A stretch of 64,000 bases of DNA, taken from positions 60,187 to 124,186 of the forward strand of contig CANGVA010000008.1 of assembly GCA_947457395.1 (NCBI GenBank). The letters are read 5' to 3'. Each line of letters starts with the position of its first letter. Position 1 is the stretch's first letter. Below the pieces are notes generated by a model that saw only the letters and a program-made list of their open reading frames with translations, searched no databases and was not told the origin of the DNA. This document shows positions 17,196-25,630 of this stretch, one piece after another. A program made the translations under genes and the position numbers. The stretch is from Bacteroidota bacterium (GTDB taxonomy: Bacteria > Bacteroidota > Bacteroidia > UKL13-3).

Positions 17196-18401
17196 TTATG
17201 CATCCAGTTCTCCTGCAATTACATTCATGCTACTCATGGTTAAAATTGCATCACTAAGCATTCCTCCTTTGATCATTTCCGGATATGCTTGATAATAAAT
17301 GAAGCATGGCCTGCGGAAATGCAATTTGTATGGTGCACGACCGCCATCACTCAGTAAATAAAATCCCAGTTCACCGTTACCGCCTTCTACTGCATGATAG
17401 ACCTCTCCTTTAGGCACATCGCTTTCGCCCATTACTATTTTAAAGTGCCAGATAAGGGCTTCCATATTGTGGTATACATCTTCTTTTGGAGGAAGATAAA
17501 ATTCAGGCACATCAGCATACCATTTTCCTGATGGCAGGTTATCCATGGCCTGTTGTATAATTTTTAAACTTTCTCTTATTTCTTGCTGACGAACCATGAA
17601 GCGATCGTATGTATCACCATTTACACCAATAGGAATGGTAAAGTCAAAATCTTCATAGGAGCTATATGGGTTCATGATGCGTACGTCATAATCAACGCCT
17701 GCTGCCCTTAGGTTAGGGCCGGTAAACCCATAACTAAGCGCGCGCTCTGCAGTAATAGGTCCGGTATGCATAACACGGTCAACAAAGATTCTGTTTCTTT
17801 CAAGTAGGTTACTAAATTCATCAAAGATTTTCGGGAAGTCGCGCAGGAATTCTTTTATTTTTTTTATGGCTTCATCATTAAAATCTCTTTCCATTCCGCC
17901 AATGCGCCCTATATTGGTTGTGAGGCGTGCTCCGCAAATCTGTTCAAAAATATCGTAGATTTTTTCGCGCCACTGAAAAACATAAGTAAACCCAGTTAAG
18001 GCTCCTGTATCAACACCAACCACTGCGTTGCAAACAAGGTGATCAGCAATACGTGCCAACTCCATAATAATAACGCGCATGTATTGTGCACGCTTAGGAA
18101 TATCAACACCAATGAGTTTCTCAACGGTCATATGCCAGCCCATATTGTTAATAGGCGAGGAGCAGTAGTTGAGTCGGTCTGTTAATGTTGTAATCTGGTA
18201 ATATGGTCTGCGTTCTGCAATTTTTTCAAAGGCACGGTGAATATATCCTACAGTTTGCTCGGCATCCACCACAATTTCGCCATCCATTTTAAGGATATTT
18301 TGGAAAATGCCGTGGGTGGCAGGGTGGGTTGGACCAAGGTTGAGCGTGGTATATTCAGGCTCTTCAATTTGTTCTATGCTTTTATCGTCAAATTCGTTCA
18401 T
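17196..18401 (-). CDS. nuoD: NADH-quinone oxidoreductase subunit D
   Basis: A 401-residue 49-kDa-type subunit that lines the quinone-binding pocket. Characteristic blocks are NLGPTHPATHGIFQ, ADHLVCNAVVGVDTGALTGF and RAPYKLHFRRPCF. It is separate from nuoC, unlike the fused E. coli NuoCD. It follows nuoC by 15 bp. Confidence 0.95.
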   Translation of the reverse strand: MNEFDDKSIEQIEEPEYTTLNLGPTHPATHGIFQNILKMDGEIVVDAEQTVGYIHRAFEKIAERRPYYQITTLTDRLNYCSSPINNMGWHMTVEKLIGVDIPKRAQYMRVIIMELARIADHLVCNAVVGVDTGALTGFTYVFQWREKIYDIFEQICGARLTTNIGRIGGMERDFNDEAIKKIKEFLRDFPKIFDEFSNLLERNRIFVDRVMHTGPITAERALSYGFTGPNLRAAGVDYDVRIMNPYSSYEDFDFTIPIGVNGDTYDRFMVRQQEIRESLKIIQQAMDNLPSGKWYADVPEFYLPPKEDVYHNMEALIWHFKIVMGESDVPKGEVYHAVEGGNGELGFYLLSDGGRAPYKLHFRRPCFIYYQAYPEMIKGGMLSDAILTMSSMNVIAGELDA

Positions 18402-18416
18402 GAAACTGCTTGGGTT

Positions 18417-18923
18417 TTATCTGCCAAAGTATTGATCATCCTTATCTGTTCTGGTACCATCTTCCAGCGGAAATTCTTTACGCAGCGGGAAATAATCCAT
18501 TTCATCTACGTTTAATATCCGTTGAAGGTTAGGATGGCCTGTAAACTGAATGCCATAATAATCGTACGTTTCACGTTCCATCCAGTTTGCTGAAGGGAAT
18601 AATCCGGTAAGGGAAGGTACCTCAGGTTTAGAGATTGGAACAAAACATTTTAAACGTATTCTAAAGTTGTTTGGCATGCTTTGCATATGGTAAATGGCGC
18701 AAAGCTCTTTCCCCGGAACTTGCGGAAAATGACTGCCACAAATATCGGTTAAGAAATGTGCGTTAATTACCGAATGATTTTTAAGCCACTCTACAACGGA
18801 GGTAATGGCTGAAACTTCTACAACAACAGTAAGCATGCCATATGGCTCATCGGTAGATAAAATGACATCACCAAATTGCTTATAAAGTTCTTCCGAAACG
18901 AATTGATTGGTTATTTCTGCCAT
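18417..18923 (-). CDS. nuoC: NADH-quinone oxidoreductase subunit C
   Basis: A 168-residue 30-kDa-type subunit. The C-terminal family signature is clear: PSANWMERETYDYYGIQFTG followed by RKEFPLEDG. It has a structural role at the base of the peripheral arm. It starts 2 bp after the nuoB stop. Confidence 0.93.
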   Translation of the reverse strand: MAEITNQFVSEELYKQFGDVILSTDEPYGMLTVVVEVSAITSVVEWLKNHSVINAHFLTDICGSHFPQVPGKELCAIYHMQSMPNNFRIRLKCFVPISKPEVPSLTGLFPSANWMERETYDYYGIQFTGHPNLQRILNVDEMDYFPLRKEFPLEDGTRTDKDDQYFGR

Positions 18924-18925
18924 GC

Positions 18926-19471
18926 TTATTGAATGCCGTAAGATCCTAACAATGCTTTATATTCAGTTGAATTTCTTCTTCTGAGAGATTCATTTTTTAC
19001 GAGTTCCTGTATTTGCATAAACCCATCAATTATCTGCTCGGGTCTTGGAGGGCAGCCAGGAACATACACATCAACCGGAATTACCTTGTCAATTCCCTGC
19101 AAAACGGAGTATGTATCAAATATGCCACCGCTTGAGGCACAGGCACCAACGGATAAAACCCAGCGCGGCTCAGCCATTTGCAAGTATACCTGACGCAAAA
19201 CGGGACCCATTTTTTTTGCAATTGTTCCGGCAACAATAAGTAAATCCGCCTGTCGAGGAGAAAAGCTGATACGTTCTGAACCAAAACGGGCAAGATCATA
19301 ATTGGAGCCCATAGTGGCCATAAATTCAATACCACAGCAGGATGTGGCAAACGGCAAAGGCCAGATAGAATTTGCTCTAGCCAAACCAATAGCTTTTTCA
19401 AGCGAGGTAGCAAAGAAACCGGGTCCTTCAACTCCGGCCGGCATTTCTGCTATTGTAATTTCTTTCGACAT
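18926..19471 (-). CDS. nuoB: NADH-quinone oxidoreductase subunit B (cluster N2)
   Basis: A 181-residue subunit carrying cluster N2, the electron donor to quinone. The tandem cysteines are in ATSCCGIEF and the remaining ligands are in VGACASSGG and VPGCPPRPE. The frame stays open upstream to 19588, but that part overlaps nuoA and is hydrophobic noise; I chose the ATG at 19471, 22 bp after the nuoA stop, where NuoB homology begins. Confidence 0.94.
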   Translation of the reverse strand: MSKEITIAEMPAGVEGPGFFATSLEKAIGLARANSIWPLPFATSCCGIEFMATMGSNYDLARFGSERISFSPRQADLLIVAGTIAKKMGPVLRQVYLQMAEPRWVLSVGACASSGGIFDTYSVLQGIDKVIPVDVYVPGCPPRPEQIIDGFMQIQELVKNESLRRRNSTEYKALLGSYGIQ

Positions 19472-19493
19472 ATCCTGAGTAAATACTTTTAAA

Positions 19494-19856
19494 TTATTCC
19501 CACTTAAGGGCACCTTTTTTAATAATATAAACAAAGCCAATAAGTAAGGTGCCAATAAACAATACCATCTCAACAAACCCAACAGCACCCAAGGCTTTAA
19601 AGTTTACAGCCCACGGATACATGAAAATTACCTCTACATCAAACATTACAAAAAGGATGGCTGTCAGAAAATACTTAATGGAGAAAGGCAATCGTGCATT
19701 GCCGACACTCTCAATTCCGCACTCAAAGTTTTCAAGTTTATCTGATGTTTTGCGTCTTGGTCCAACATAATGTGTAACCAGCATGGTTGTAACAACAAAA
19801 CCCGCTGCAACAGAGAACTGTATAACTAAAGCCAAATAATCTATTGATGACGACAT
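19494..19856 (-). CDS. nuoA: NADH-quinone oxidoreductase subunit A
   Basis: A 120-residue subunit with three membrane helices. The block KLENFECGIESVGNARLPFS holds the quinone-loop cysteine and is diagnostic, as is FVMFDVEVIFMYPWA. It is the first gene of the fourteen-gene nuo operon. A TAAGTTTG box lies 23-31 bases upstream of its start codon. Confidence 0.94.
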   Translation of the reverse strand: MSSSIDYLALVIQFSVAAGFVVTTMLVTHYVGPRRKTSDKLENFECGIESVGNARLPFSIKYFLTAILFVMFDVEVIFMYPWAVNFKALGAVGFVEMVLFIGTLLIGFVYIIKKGALKWE

Positions 19857-19879
19857 GATTGTGTATTTTTAGAGGCGTG

Positions 19880-19887
19880 CAAACTTA
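19880..19887 (-). promoter_or_regulatory. Putative -7 box of the nuo operon promoter
   Basis: The minus strand reads TAAGTTTG, an exact fit to the Bacteroidota -7 consensus TAnnTTTG. It would give a leader of about 15-20 nt before nuoA. No clear TTG -33 element sits at the ideal distance, so confidence is moderate. Confidence 0.45.
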
Positions 19888-19945
19888 CATAAAGTTTTGA
19901 TTTTACCATATGGATTTACCCACATTACGAGCAGGTAAAAATCAA

Positions 19946-20191
19946 TTAGGATGAGATGGAATTCCGGACCCTTTCAAAGAACTCCCTTATGGCTATTCTT
20001 GTGTCTTTATTTTCTGATTTTATAGTTTTTAAAATTTCAATTGCTCCCAAAACGTGCGTGAGTCTTTCTCCTTCATCATTGCCTTCAACTTCAATAGCTG
20101 GTTCTAGCCCTTCAAGCATTTGTTGCTCAGCTTCTTCGCATTGTTCCAAGGTGTAGGTTTCAACCAGCTTTTTTATTACAGGTAATTTCAT
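19946..20191 (-). CDS. DUF6952-like small protein
   Basis: An 81-residue acidic, helical protein beginning MKLPVIKKL and ending in a helix with REFFERVRNSI. This layout resembles the DUF6952 family of small Bacteroidota proteins, often encoded beside thioredoxin or peroxiredoxin genes; the assignment is from memory of the pattern, not a search. It lies 12 bp after a thioredoxin gene and about 90 bp before nuoA. No catalytic motif, signal peptide or membrane segment is seen. Its function is unknown. Confidence 0.65.
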   Translation of the reverse strand: MKLPVIKKLVETYTLEQCEEAEQQMLEGLEPAIEVEGNDEGERLTHVLGAIEILKTIKSENKDTRIAIREFFERVRNSISS

Positions 20192-20203
20192 GCGGAAATT
20201 CTA

Positions 20204-20518
20204 TTACAGTATTTTATGGATCAGTGCCTCAACCCCCTCTTCTTTGGCAGTAGTATCAGCTCCTATGAGTTTTCCACTTTTGAATACGGCAAAAAATGGG
20301 AGATTGCTTACACCAGCCAACTTGCGTGCAGCAGGATTTTCTTCGGCATTTATGTCTAAGAACAGAACGTTTTTATATTCATCTTTCTCAGCAATTTTTT
20401 TAAATTTCGGGGCAAATAGCCGACAAGTTCCACACCATCCGGCAAAGAATTTAATCACTACCTTTTCGTTTTTCTCCAGTAATTGCTGAAAGTCAGCATC
20501 TGTTGCAAGGGTAACCAT
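20204..20518 (-). CDS. Thioredoxin-family protein (WCGTC)
   Basis: A 104-residue thioredoxin fold protein with active site WCGTC near residue 28 and the cis-proline segment SNLPFFAVF near residue 72. It lacks a signal peptide. The CGTC dithiol differs from the CQPC of the other thioredoxin in this window, so the two may serve different partners. It is followed by the DUF6952-like gene, a pairing that suggests a common redox role. Confidence 0.87.
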   Translation of the reverse strand: MVTLATDADFQQLLEKNEKVVIKFFAGWCGTCRLFAPKFKKIAEKDEYKNVLFLDINAEENPAARKLAGVSNLPFFAVFKSGKLIGADTTAKEEGVEALIHKIL

Positions 20519-20573
20519 GTTGTTAGATTTTAATTACAATAAAGACACAAAAAAACGTGAAATGTTTGCAAAT

Positions 20574-20602
20574 AAAAAGCCCACTGAGTTCTTCAGGGGG
20601 CT
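20574..20602 (-). terminator. Intrinsic terminator of the outer-membrane protein gene
   Basis: A 10-bp stem with one mismatch (20578-20587 with 20593-20602) is followed on the minus strand by a T run. It separates the upstream outer-membrane protein gene from the thioredoxin gene. Confidence 0.75.
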
Positions 20603-20624
20603 TTATAAATAACGTTATATTTCT

Positions 20625-21812
20625 TTATGGCTTAAATGGTATCATTGACTGCAGGTTTAAACCTACCCCGGCTGTAAGCATATTGTACTCTGCAAAGGTA
20701 TAATCTGCATGGAAGGTTAAAATAGCTAGTTTTATTCTGGCGCCAAAGGTTGCTCTGAAACCGCTGATAGTACCGGTTATTTTTACAGGATCTTTTTCGG
20801 TTAAATTTACTCTTTTCTTTGTTGGAATGTTGGGGTCGAAATCGGCTTCTCCTGGCATAATGAATGTTGTAAATGGATACTGTCCTTCTACGGTAAGATC
20901 AGTTGTGGCCCGCTGATAGCCAAAGCCGGCATAGGGGGTAAAGAATAATAATTTTGCGGATACCAGTAATTGTGCATTCCATGCGGTTGAATTAATGCTA
21001 ATCTGCTGTGTGGATGTTGGTTTGGAATTATTGTTAATGATATTCCCATTAGGAGAGGTGCTGCCATAAGGAGCATCAGGCTGTAACTCATCCAATCCCA
21101 ATGTTGAATTAAATTGGGTATATCCAAAAAAGCCGGCAATATCCCATATTTTTTGTTCTTTAATAACCGGTATCCATTGCTTGATATCATGCTTAATACC
21201 AAAGCCCCATAAGCCAATTTCAAAAGACTCCTGTTTGATTTTAGGAACATAACGAATAATAATTTCTGTATTCTTGTAAATACCAAGGGCAATATTGGCA
21301 GATGGTGAACCAAAAATATTGATGCCCATACCTGCAGGCATCCGGAAGCTAGCCATCGTTGTATCTCTGCTAAATGGGTTGGGCGAGCCCGGATTATTCT
21401 GGTTATAATATACCCAGGCTGGGTTGGTAGTATTAATATCCAAGATAGGAGCAGCGCTCTCATTATTTGAGCCAAATACTGTGGGTCCGGAAATTGCATT
21501 TCCCTGAGGTTTTAAAATAGTTAATCCACTTAAAGGGAAGGTAAGATCGGCAGTAGGGGTAATTGCCAGATTGGCGCAAATGGTAATATCAAAACCAAGT
21601 GTGCCATGGGGTCGGGCTGTATTGTACCAACCATTGTTTAACGAGGATCCAAAAGACTTTAGTACCGGACTAAAATAACCATTAAGTAAGATATTGGCAT
21701 CAGCAACTCCACCTTTCATTAGGTTGGATGCATCGCTCTGCGCATTTGTAATCTGGCTCGCACAGAAGAGGAGCGTTCCAAGTACAAGTTTAGGTAGAAA
21801 TTGTTTTTTCAT
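20625..21812 (-). CDS. Outer-membrane beta-barrel protein, DUF6588-like
   Basis: A 395-residue protein with a signal peptide (about residues 1-24, cleavage after NAQ). The early segment GSSLNNGWYNTARPHGTLGF matches what I recall of the DUF6588 family. The C-terminal half alternates polar and apolar residues in barrel fashion and ends near AGVGLNLQS. It is probably an outer-membrane protein of unknown role. It is a single gene with its own terminator, divergent from map. Confidence 0.7.
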   Translation of the reverse strand: MKKQFLPKLVLGTLLFCASQITNAQSDASNLMKGGVADANILLNGYFSPVLKSFGSSLNNGWYNTARPHGTLGFDITICANLAITPTADLTFPLSGLTILKPQGNAISGPTVFGSNNESAAPILDINTTNPAWVYYNQNNPGSPNPFSRDTTMASFRMPAGMGINIFGSPSANIALGIYKNTEIIIRYVPKIKQESFEIGLWGFGIKHDIKQWIPVIKEQKIWDIAGFFGYTQFNSTLGLDELQPDAPYGSTSPNGNIINNNSKPTSTQQISINSTAWNAQLLVSAKLLFFTPYAGFGYQRATTDLTVEGQYPFTTFIMPGEADFDPNIPTKKRVNLTEKDPVKITGTISGFRATFGARIKLAILTFHADYTFAEYNMLTAGVGLNLQSMIPFKP

Positions 21813-21976
21813 ATAAGTAATGTGTTATGTTAATTCTATACTCAAATGTAGTGGTAGTTTTTAATTATCCCTACCAAAATTTTGAAATACGCATAAAAGC
21901 GAATATGATTTCCATCATACTTTTTCCTTTCAATTATTATTGTGTTCTTCGCATCACCCAATAAAAAAGTCTATTC

Positions 21977-22762
21977 ATGGCATTCAGAGATACAGACGCT
22001 AAAATCATAATTAAAAATAAGGAACAAATTGAAGGCATCAGGCTCAGCTCGCAACTTGCAGCAAAAACCCTCATAGCTGTTGCGCCTTTTGTTAGAGCTG
22101 GAGTTACTACGGCATACCTAAATCAAATTTGTGCAACCTTTATGCGTGATCATGGAGCAAAGCCTGCAACCTTAGGTTATCATGGGTATCCAAAAGAGAG
22201 TTGTATTTCCGTGAATGATGTAATTTGCCACGGTATACCGGGGCCTTATGAGTTAAGGGATGGTGATATAGTGAATATCGATGTTACCACCATTCTTAAT
22301 GGTTTTTATGGTGATACTAGTAAAATGTACGAGGTAGGAGAAGTTTCAATGCATGCAAAAAAACTAATTCAGGTAACACGTGAGTGCTTGCGCATTGGCA
22401 TTGAACAAAGTATTGCAGGTAATCATTTGGGTAATATCGGTTACCATATAAATAAGCATGCTGTTGCTAATGGCTATTCAACTGTTTATGAGTTTTGCGG
22501 ACATGGTATTGGGCTTAAATTTCATGAAGAGCCGGAGGTATGCCATATTGATGAAAAAAATACTGGCCCAATCTTAAAGCCCGGTATGATTTTTACTATT
22601 GAGCCCATGATTAATGCAGGTAAAGCCAGAGCAAAGGTAGATAAGAAAGATGGCTGGACCGCACGTACCATTGACGGTAAACTCTCTGCCCAGTTTGAAC
22701 ATACCATATTGGTTACCGATGGTGAGGCTGATGTACTAACAGATGTTGATGGTAGCTTTTAA
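21977..22762 (+). CDS. map: Type I methionine aminopeptidase
   Basis: A 261-residue enzyme that removes the initiator methionine from nascent proteins. The five metal ligands are visible: Asp102 (NIDVT), Asp113 (YGDTS), His176 (GHGIG), Glu209 (TIEPM) and Glu241 (FEHT). Length fits the short type I class without an SH3 or zinc-finger extension. It stands alone, outside the ribosomal-protein operon where many bacteria keep it, and ends at a strong bidirectional terminator. Confidence 0.95.
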   Translation: MAFRDTDAKIIIKNKEQIEGIRLSSQLAAKTLIAVAPFVRAGVTTAYLNQICATFMRDHGAKPATLGYHGYPKESCISVNDVICHGIPGPYELRDGDIVNIDVTTILNGFYGDTSKMYEVGEVSMHAKKLIQVTRECLRIGIEQSIAGNHLGNIGYHINKHAVANGYSTVYEFCGHGIGLKFHEEPEVCHIDEKNTGPILKPGMIFTIEPMINAGKARAKVDKKDGWTARTIDGKLSAQFEHTILVTDGEADVLTDVDGSF

Positions 22763-22764
22763 AT

Positions 22765-22796
22765 AAAAAAACCTTGCAATATGCAAGGTTTTTTTA
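22765..22796. terminator. Bidirectional intrinsic terminator
   Basis: An 8-bp stem (22771-22778 with 22782-22789) and 3-nt loop are flanked by A and T runs. It lies between the convergent map and lipoprotein genes. Confidence 0.88.
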
Positions 22797-22812
22797 TGGT
22801 TAATAATGTTGG

Positions 22813-23460
22813 TTAAAATTCCTTTACTACTTTAACGATGAATTTGATGGTTACAATCAAATTCATCGTTGGTTTAGAAACCTTTTTGTTGTCAAATGTG
22901 GCCAGTTTAATATTAAATCCGATTTTTGAGGCTGCCATGTAGGGCTGCAAATTGGTAGGAGGGTTGCTCCAGAAATTGTAAGTGCCATCAGTCAATGGTT
23001 TTTCAGTATATGTAGCCGTTATTTTTTTGCGTCCAGCATCTGCATTTGGCTTTCCATTGGTTATGTCAATAGTTGTGTTGTTTAATCCAGGTGCAGTAAA
23101 GGTTGCACTGCTGTAGTGCAAGCTGTCAAAATTGGCCTGAGCATTTATGTCTGGTATTTCAAGAGTGAGCGCTAGTAAATTTACGCTTTTTATATCAGCT
23201 ATGCTTAAATCGGGGTCAATTGTTTTTAACAAGCTGTCTGCGTTTGGAAAAATTTCACCTGAAATTTCAACAAAACCATCAATTGTTTTGGCTGGAATTG
23301 TAAATGGTACGGAGTAAAACGTTTCTTTATTTACTTCAATATTTGGCTTTTTTGGGAGCAGGTCCTCTTTATCGCAGGAAACAAAAAGAAATAAAACGGT
23401 GGCGATGATGCACAATGGAAGCAATTGACGCATCAACCGAAGAGTTTGGTAGTTTTTCAT
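22813..23460 (-). CDS. Putative lipoprotein of unknown function
   Basis: A 215-residue protein with a hydrophobic N-terminal segment ending in a lipobox (LFVSC, cysteine near residue 29), so it is probably a lipid-anchored envelope protein. The rest reads as beta-rich without a motif that I recognise. The segment IKSVNLLALTLEIPD and the regular spacing of hydrophobic residues suggest an immunoglobulin-like fold, which is inference. A second ATG at codon 10 could also be the start. The gene stands alone, and I cannot assign a role. Confidence 0.65.
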   Translation of the reverse strand: MKNYQTLRLMRQLLPLCIIATVLFLFVSCDKEDLLPKKPNIEVNKETFYSVPFTIPAKTIDGFVEISGEIFPNADSLLKTIDPDLSIADIKSVNLLALTLEIPDINAQANFDSLHYSSATFTAPGLNNTTIDITNGKPNADAGRKKITATYTEKPLTDGTYNFWSNPPTNLQPYMAASKIGFNIKLATFDNKKVSKPTMNLIVTIKFIVKVVKEF

Positions 23461-23564
23461 GGCTAGCTTTTTTAGGTTTTAGTGTGCAAGAATATTCATA
23501 TCAAATGTAATAATTAATTTAAAATCTGAATAGCTGTATTAAAAAAGGAGCAACAAAATGGCCT

Positions 23565-24335
23565 TCACTCCTTCAGGTAAATGCATGGCAGCAGATTAGA
23601 ATAAAAAATAAACTCAACACGGTTTCTGCTGTTTTGAAGAGGCTGGGTAGGTTTAACGGCTGCGCCTTTTGATGCAGAGGTAATGCGTTGCTGGCTTATG
23701 CCTTGTTCAGCGCATAATTGCTCACACAATGCTAACGACTTTAAAAATCCAATATCTGCAACATTGGCAACTTTCTCTTTGGTGTGGTTAAACGTATCTG
23801 TATGGGCAACTATTAAAAGTTGCAGATCGGTATTTTTCAGGAGTATTTCCTTTACTTTAATTAGGGTGGTCTGCGTTCTGCTATCAGGTTTAATGGAGTT
23901 TGACGCAAAAAGAACCCGATCGCTTATTTCTACTATCATTTGAGAACATGAGATGCGACATGAATAATCAGAGGGTGTTATGTTTTTAAATGAATCAAAA
24001 ATGCTTTGTGCAAGTGATCTGAATGCTTCTGACTCCTGCTCTTTTCTGGATTTCATGTCCTTTAAACTGGCTTCTCTTTCTTTCAATTGTTTTTCTTTGG
24101 CGTTTAATGAATCTTCTTTTTCCTGTAGCCTGGTGTTCAGCGCTTGTTCAGTGATGGCATTTTTCTGCTCAAGATACTCTTTTTCGTCAAGCAATTTTCT
24201 GATACGATTTTCCTGAGCCAAGCTATCTAAGCGCAGGCGAGTGTTCTCATCAGTTAATTGCTGGTTCATTCGTGAACTTGCGCATCCGCATAACAGGGCG
24301 GTAATCAATATAAAAGTTGAATTTCTTATGTACAT
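23565..24335 (-). CDS. OmpA-family lipoprotein with coiled coil
   Basis: A 256-residue protein. From the chosen ATG (24335) it begins with a lipoprotein signal peptide and lipobox LLCGC; the longer frame to 24398 would hide this signal. Residues about 25-105 form a charged coiled coil. The C-terminal part (about 130-245) is OmpA-like: LQLLIVAHTDT corresponds to the GHTD peptidoglycan-binding block and NSRNRVEFIF to the usual NRRVEI end. It probably ties the outer membrane to peptidoglycan. It is divergent from the cysteine desulfurase gene. Confidence 0.78.
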   Translation of the reverse strand: MYIRNSTFILITALLCGCASSRMNQQLTDENTRLRLDSLAQENRIRKLLDEKEYLEQKNAITEQALNTRLQEKEDSLNAKEKQLKEREASLKDMKSRKEQESEAFRSLAQSIFDSFKNITPSDYSCRISCSQMIVEISDRVLFASNSIKPDSRTQTTLIKVKEILLKNTDLQLLIVAHTDTFNHTKEKVANVADIGFLKSLALCEQLCAEQGISQQRITSASKGAAVKPTQPLQNSRNRVEFIFYSNLLPCIYLKE

Positions 24336-24439
24336 CAGGCCTACAAAAATAAAATAATCTATGCTGCGAACTAATAACGTTTTACACATGGCTGGCATAA
24401 AATAACCTGACTCGGTCGCAAATTTTTCAAAACATCGTC

Positions 24440-24447
24440 TATTTTCG
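24440..24447 (+). promoter_or_regulatory. Putative -7 box for the cysteine desulfurase gene
   Basis: TATTTTCG, close to TAnnTTTG, lies 18 bases before the start codon. No good TTG is seen at the -33 position. Confidence 0.35.
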
Positions 24448-24465
24448 TGCGAAAACCATTGTTAT

Positions 24466-25620
24466 ATGACTGAGCAAAAACGTGTGTATTTGGATAATGC
24501 CGCTACAACACCAATAGATCCTGAAGTGATTGATACCATGCTGCCTTTGATGAAGGAGCATTATGGTAATCCATCTTCTACACATGCACATGGCAGGGTT
24601 GTTCGCACATTTGTTGAGGAAGCGCGTAAAACTGTAGCTAAATTAATGGGATGCACACCCGGAGAAATATTTTTTACCTCAGGTGGCACCGAAGCTGATA
24701 ATATGGCGATTAGAAAATCTGTTGAGTGCTTGGGCGTAAAACATATTATTACTTCGCCTATTGAGCACCATGCCGTTTTACATACTATAGAGGAATTGCA
24801 CAAAGCAGGTAAGGCAACCATGCATCTGGTGAAGCTAACAGATAATGGCTATGCGAATATGGATGATCTGGAAAGCCTTCTCAAACAGCACCCGCATGCA
24901 TTGGTTTCTTTGATGCATGCAAATAATGAAATTGGAAATATGATTGATATTGATGCTGTGGGTGAATTATGTAAACAATATGAAGCTTACTTTCATTGCG
25001 ATACAGTGCAAACTATCGGACATTACCGCTTTGATTTAAGCAAACAGCATATTCATTTCATGGCCTGTGCAGCTCATAAATTTAATGGCCCTAAAGGTGT
25101 AGGGTTTATTTATATTAACGCTGATACCAAAATTGATTCATTTATTACCGGTGGTGCTCAGGAACGAAACATGCGTGGAGGTACGGAAAATGTGGTGGGC
25201 ATTGTTGGTTTGGCAAAAGCACTGGAAATTAGCTATAGAGATCTGGATAAAGATAGCGAGCATATTAGCAGTCTTAAACAATATATGAAGCAAAGGTTGG
25301 TGGCAGAAATACCTGGTATCTCCTTTAACGGAGACCCGGATGGTAATGCCTCCTACACTGTTCTCAATGTCTCTTTCCCGCCCAGCCCTATTTCTGAAAT
25401 GATGTTGTTTAAGCTGGATATTGCAGGAATTTCTGCTTCCGGGGGCAGTGCGTGCTCCTCCGGTTCTAACGTTGGCTCACATGTGCTAAAGGCTATCGGA
25501 GCAAATCCAGAGAGAGCTGCTGTACGATTTTCTTTTGGAAAGTTTAATACCAAAGATGATGTTGATTATACAATTAGCCAATTAAAACAAATGCTTAAAA
25601 TTGATTTTGCTACATTATAA
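24466..25620 (+). CDS. Cysteine desulfurase (NifS/IscS class)
   Basis: A 384-residue PLP enzyme that takes sulfur from cysteine for iron-sulfur cluster and tRNA thiolation pathways. The PLP lysine is Lys205 in AAHKFNGPKG, His101/102 stacks on the cofactor in IEHHAVLHT, and the catalytic cysteine is in SGGSACSSGS, which fits the class I (IscS/NifS) loop. No iscU or iscR gene is adjacent; downstream is an unrelated DUF3078 gene 10 bp away. Strong demand for clusters by complex I is a plausible use. Confidence 0.93.
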   Translation: MTEQKRVYLDNAATTPIDPEVIDTMLPLMKEHYGNPSSTHAHGRVVRTFVEEARKTVAKLMGCTPGEIFFTSGGTEADNMAIRKSVECLGVKHIITSPIEHHAVLHTIEELHKAGKATMHLVKLTDNGYANMDDLESLLKQHPHALVSLMHANNEIGNMIDIDAVGELCKQYEAYFHCDTVQTIGHYRFDLSKQHIHFMACAAHKFNGPKGVGFIYINADTKIDSFITGGAQERNMRGGTENVVGIVGLAKALEISYRDLDKDSEHISSLKQYMKQRLVAEIPGISFNGDPDGNASYTVLNVSFPPSPISEMMLFKLDIAGISASGGSACSSGSNVGSHVLKAIGANPERAAVRFSFGKFNTKDDVDYTISQLKQMLKIDFATL

Positions 25621-25630
25621 ATTTAAAACT

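Noticed and set aside
19472..19588. N-terminal extension of nuoB by 39 residues
   Set aside because: The extension overlaps nuoA and has no family counterpart; the ATG at 19471 begins conserved NuoB sequence.
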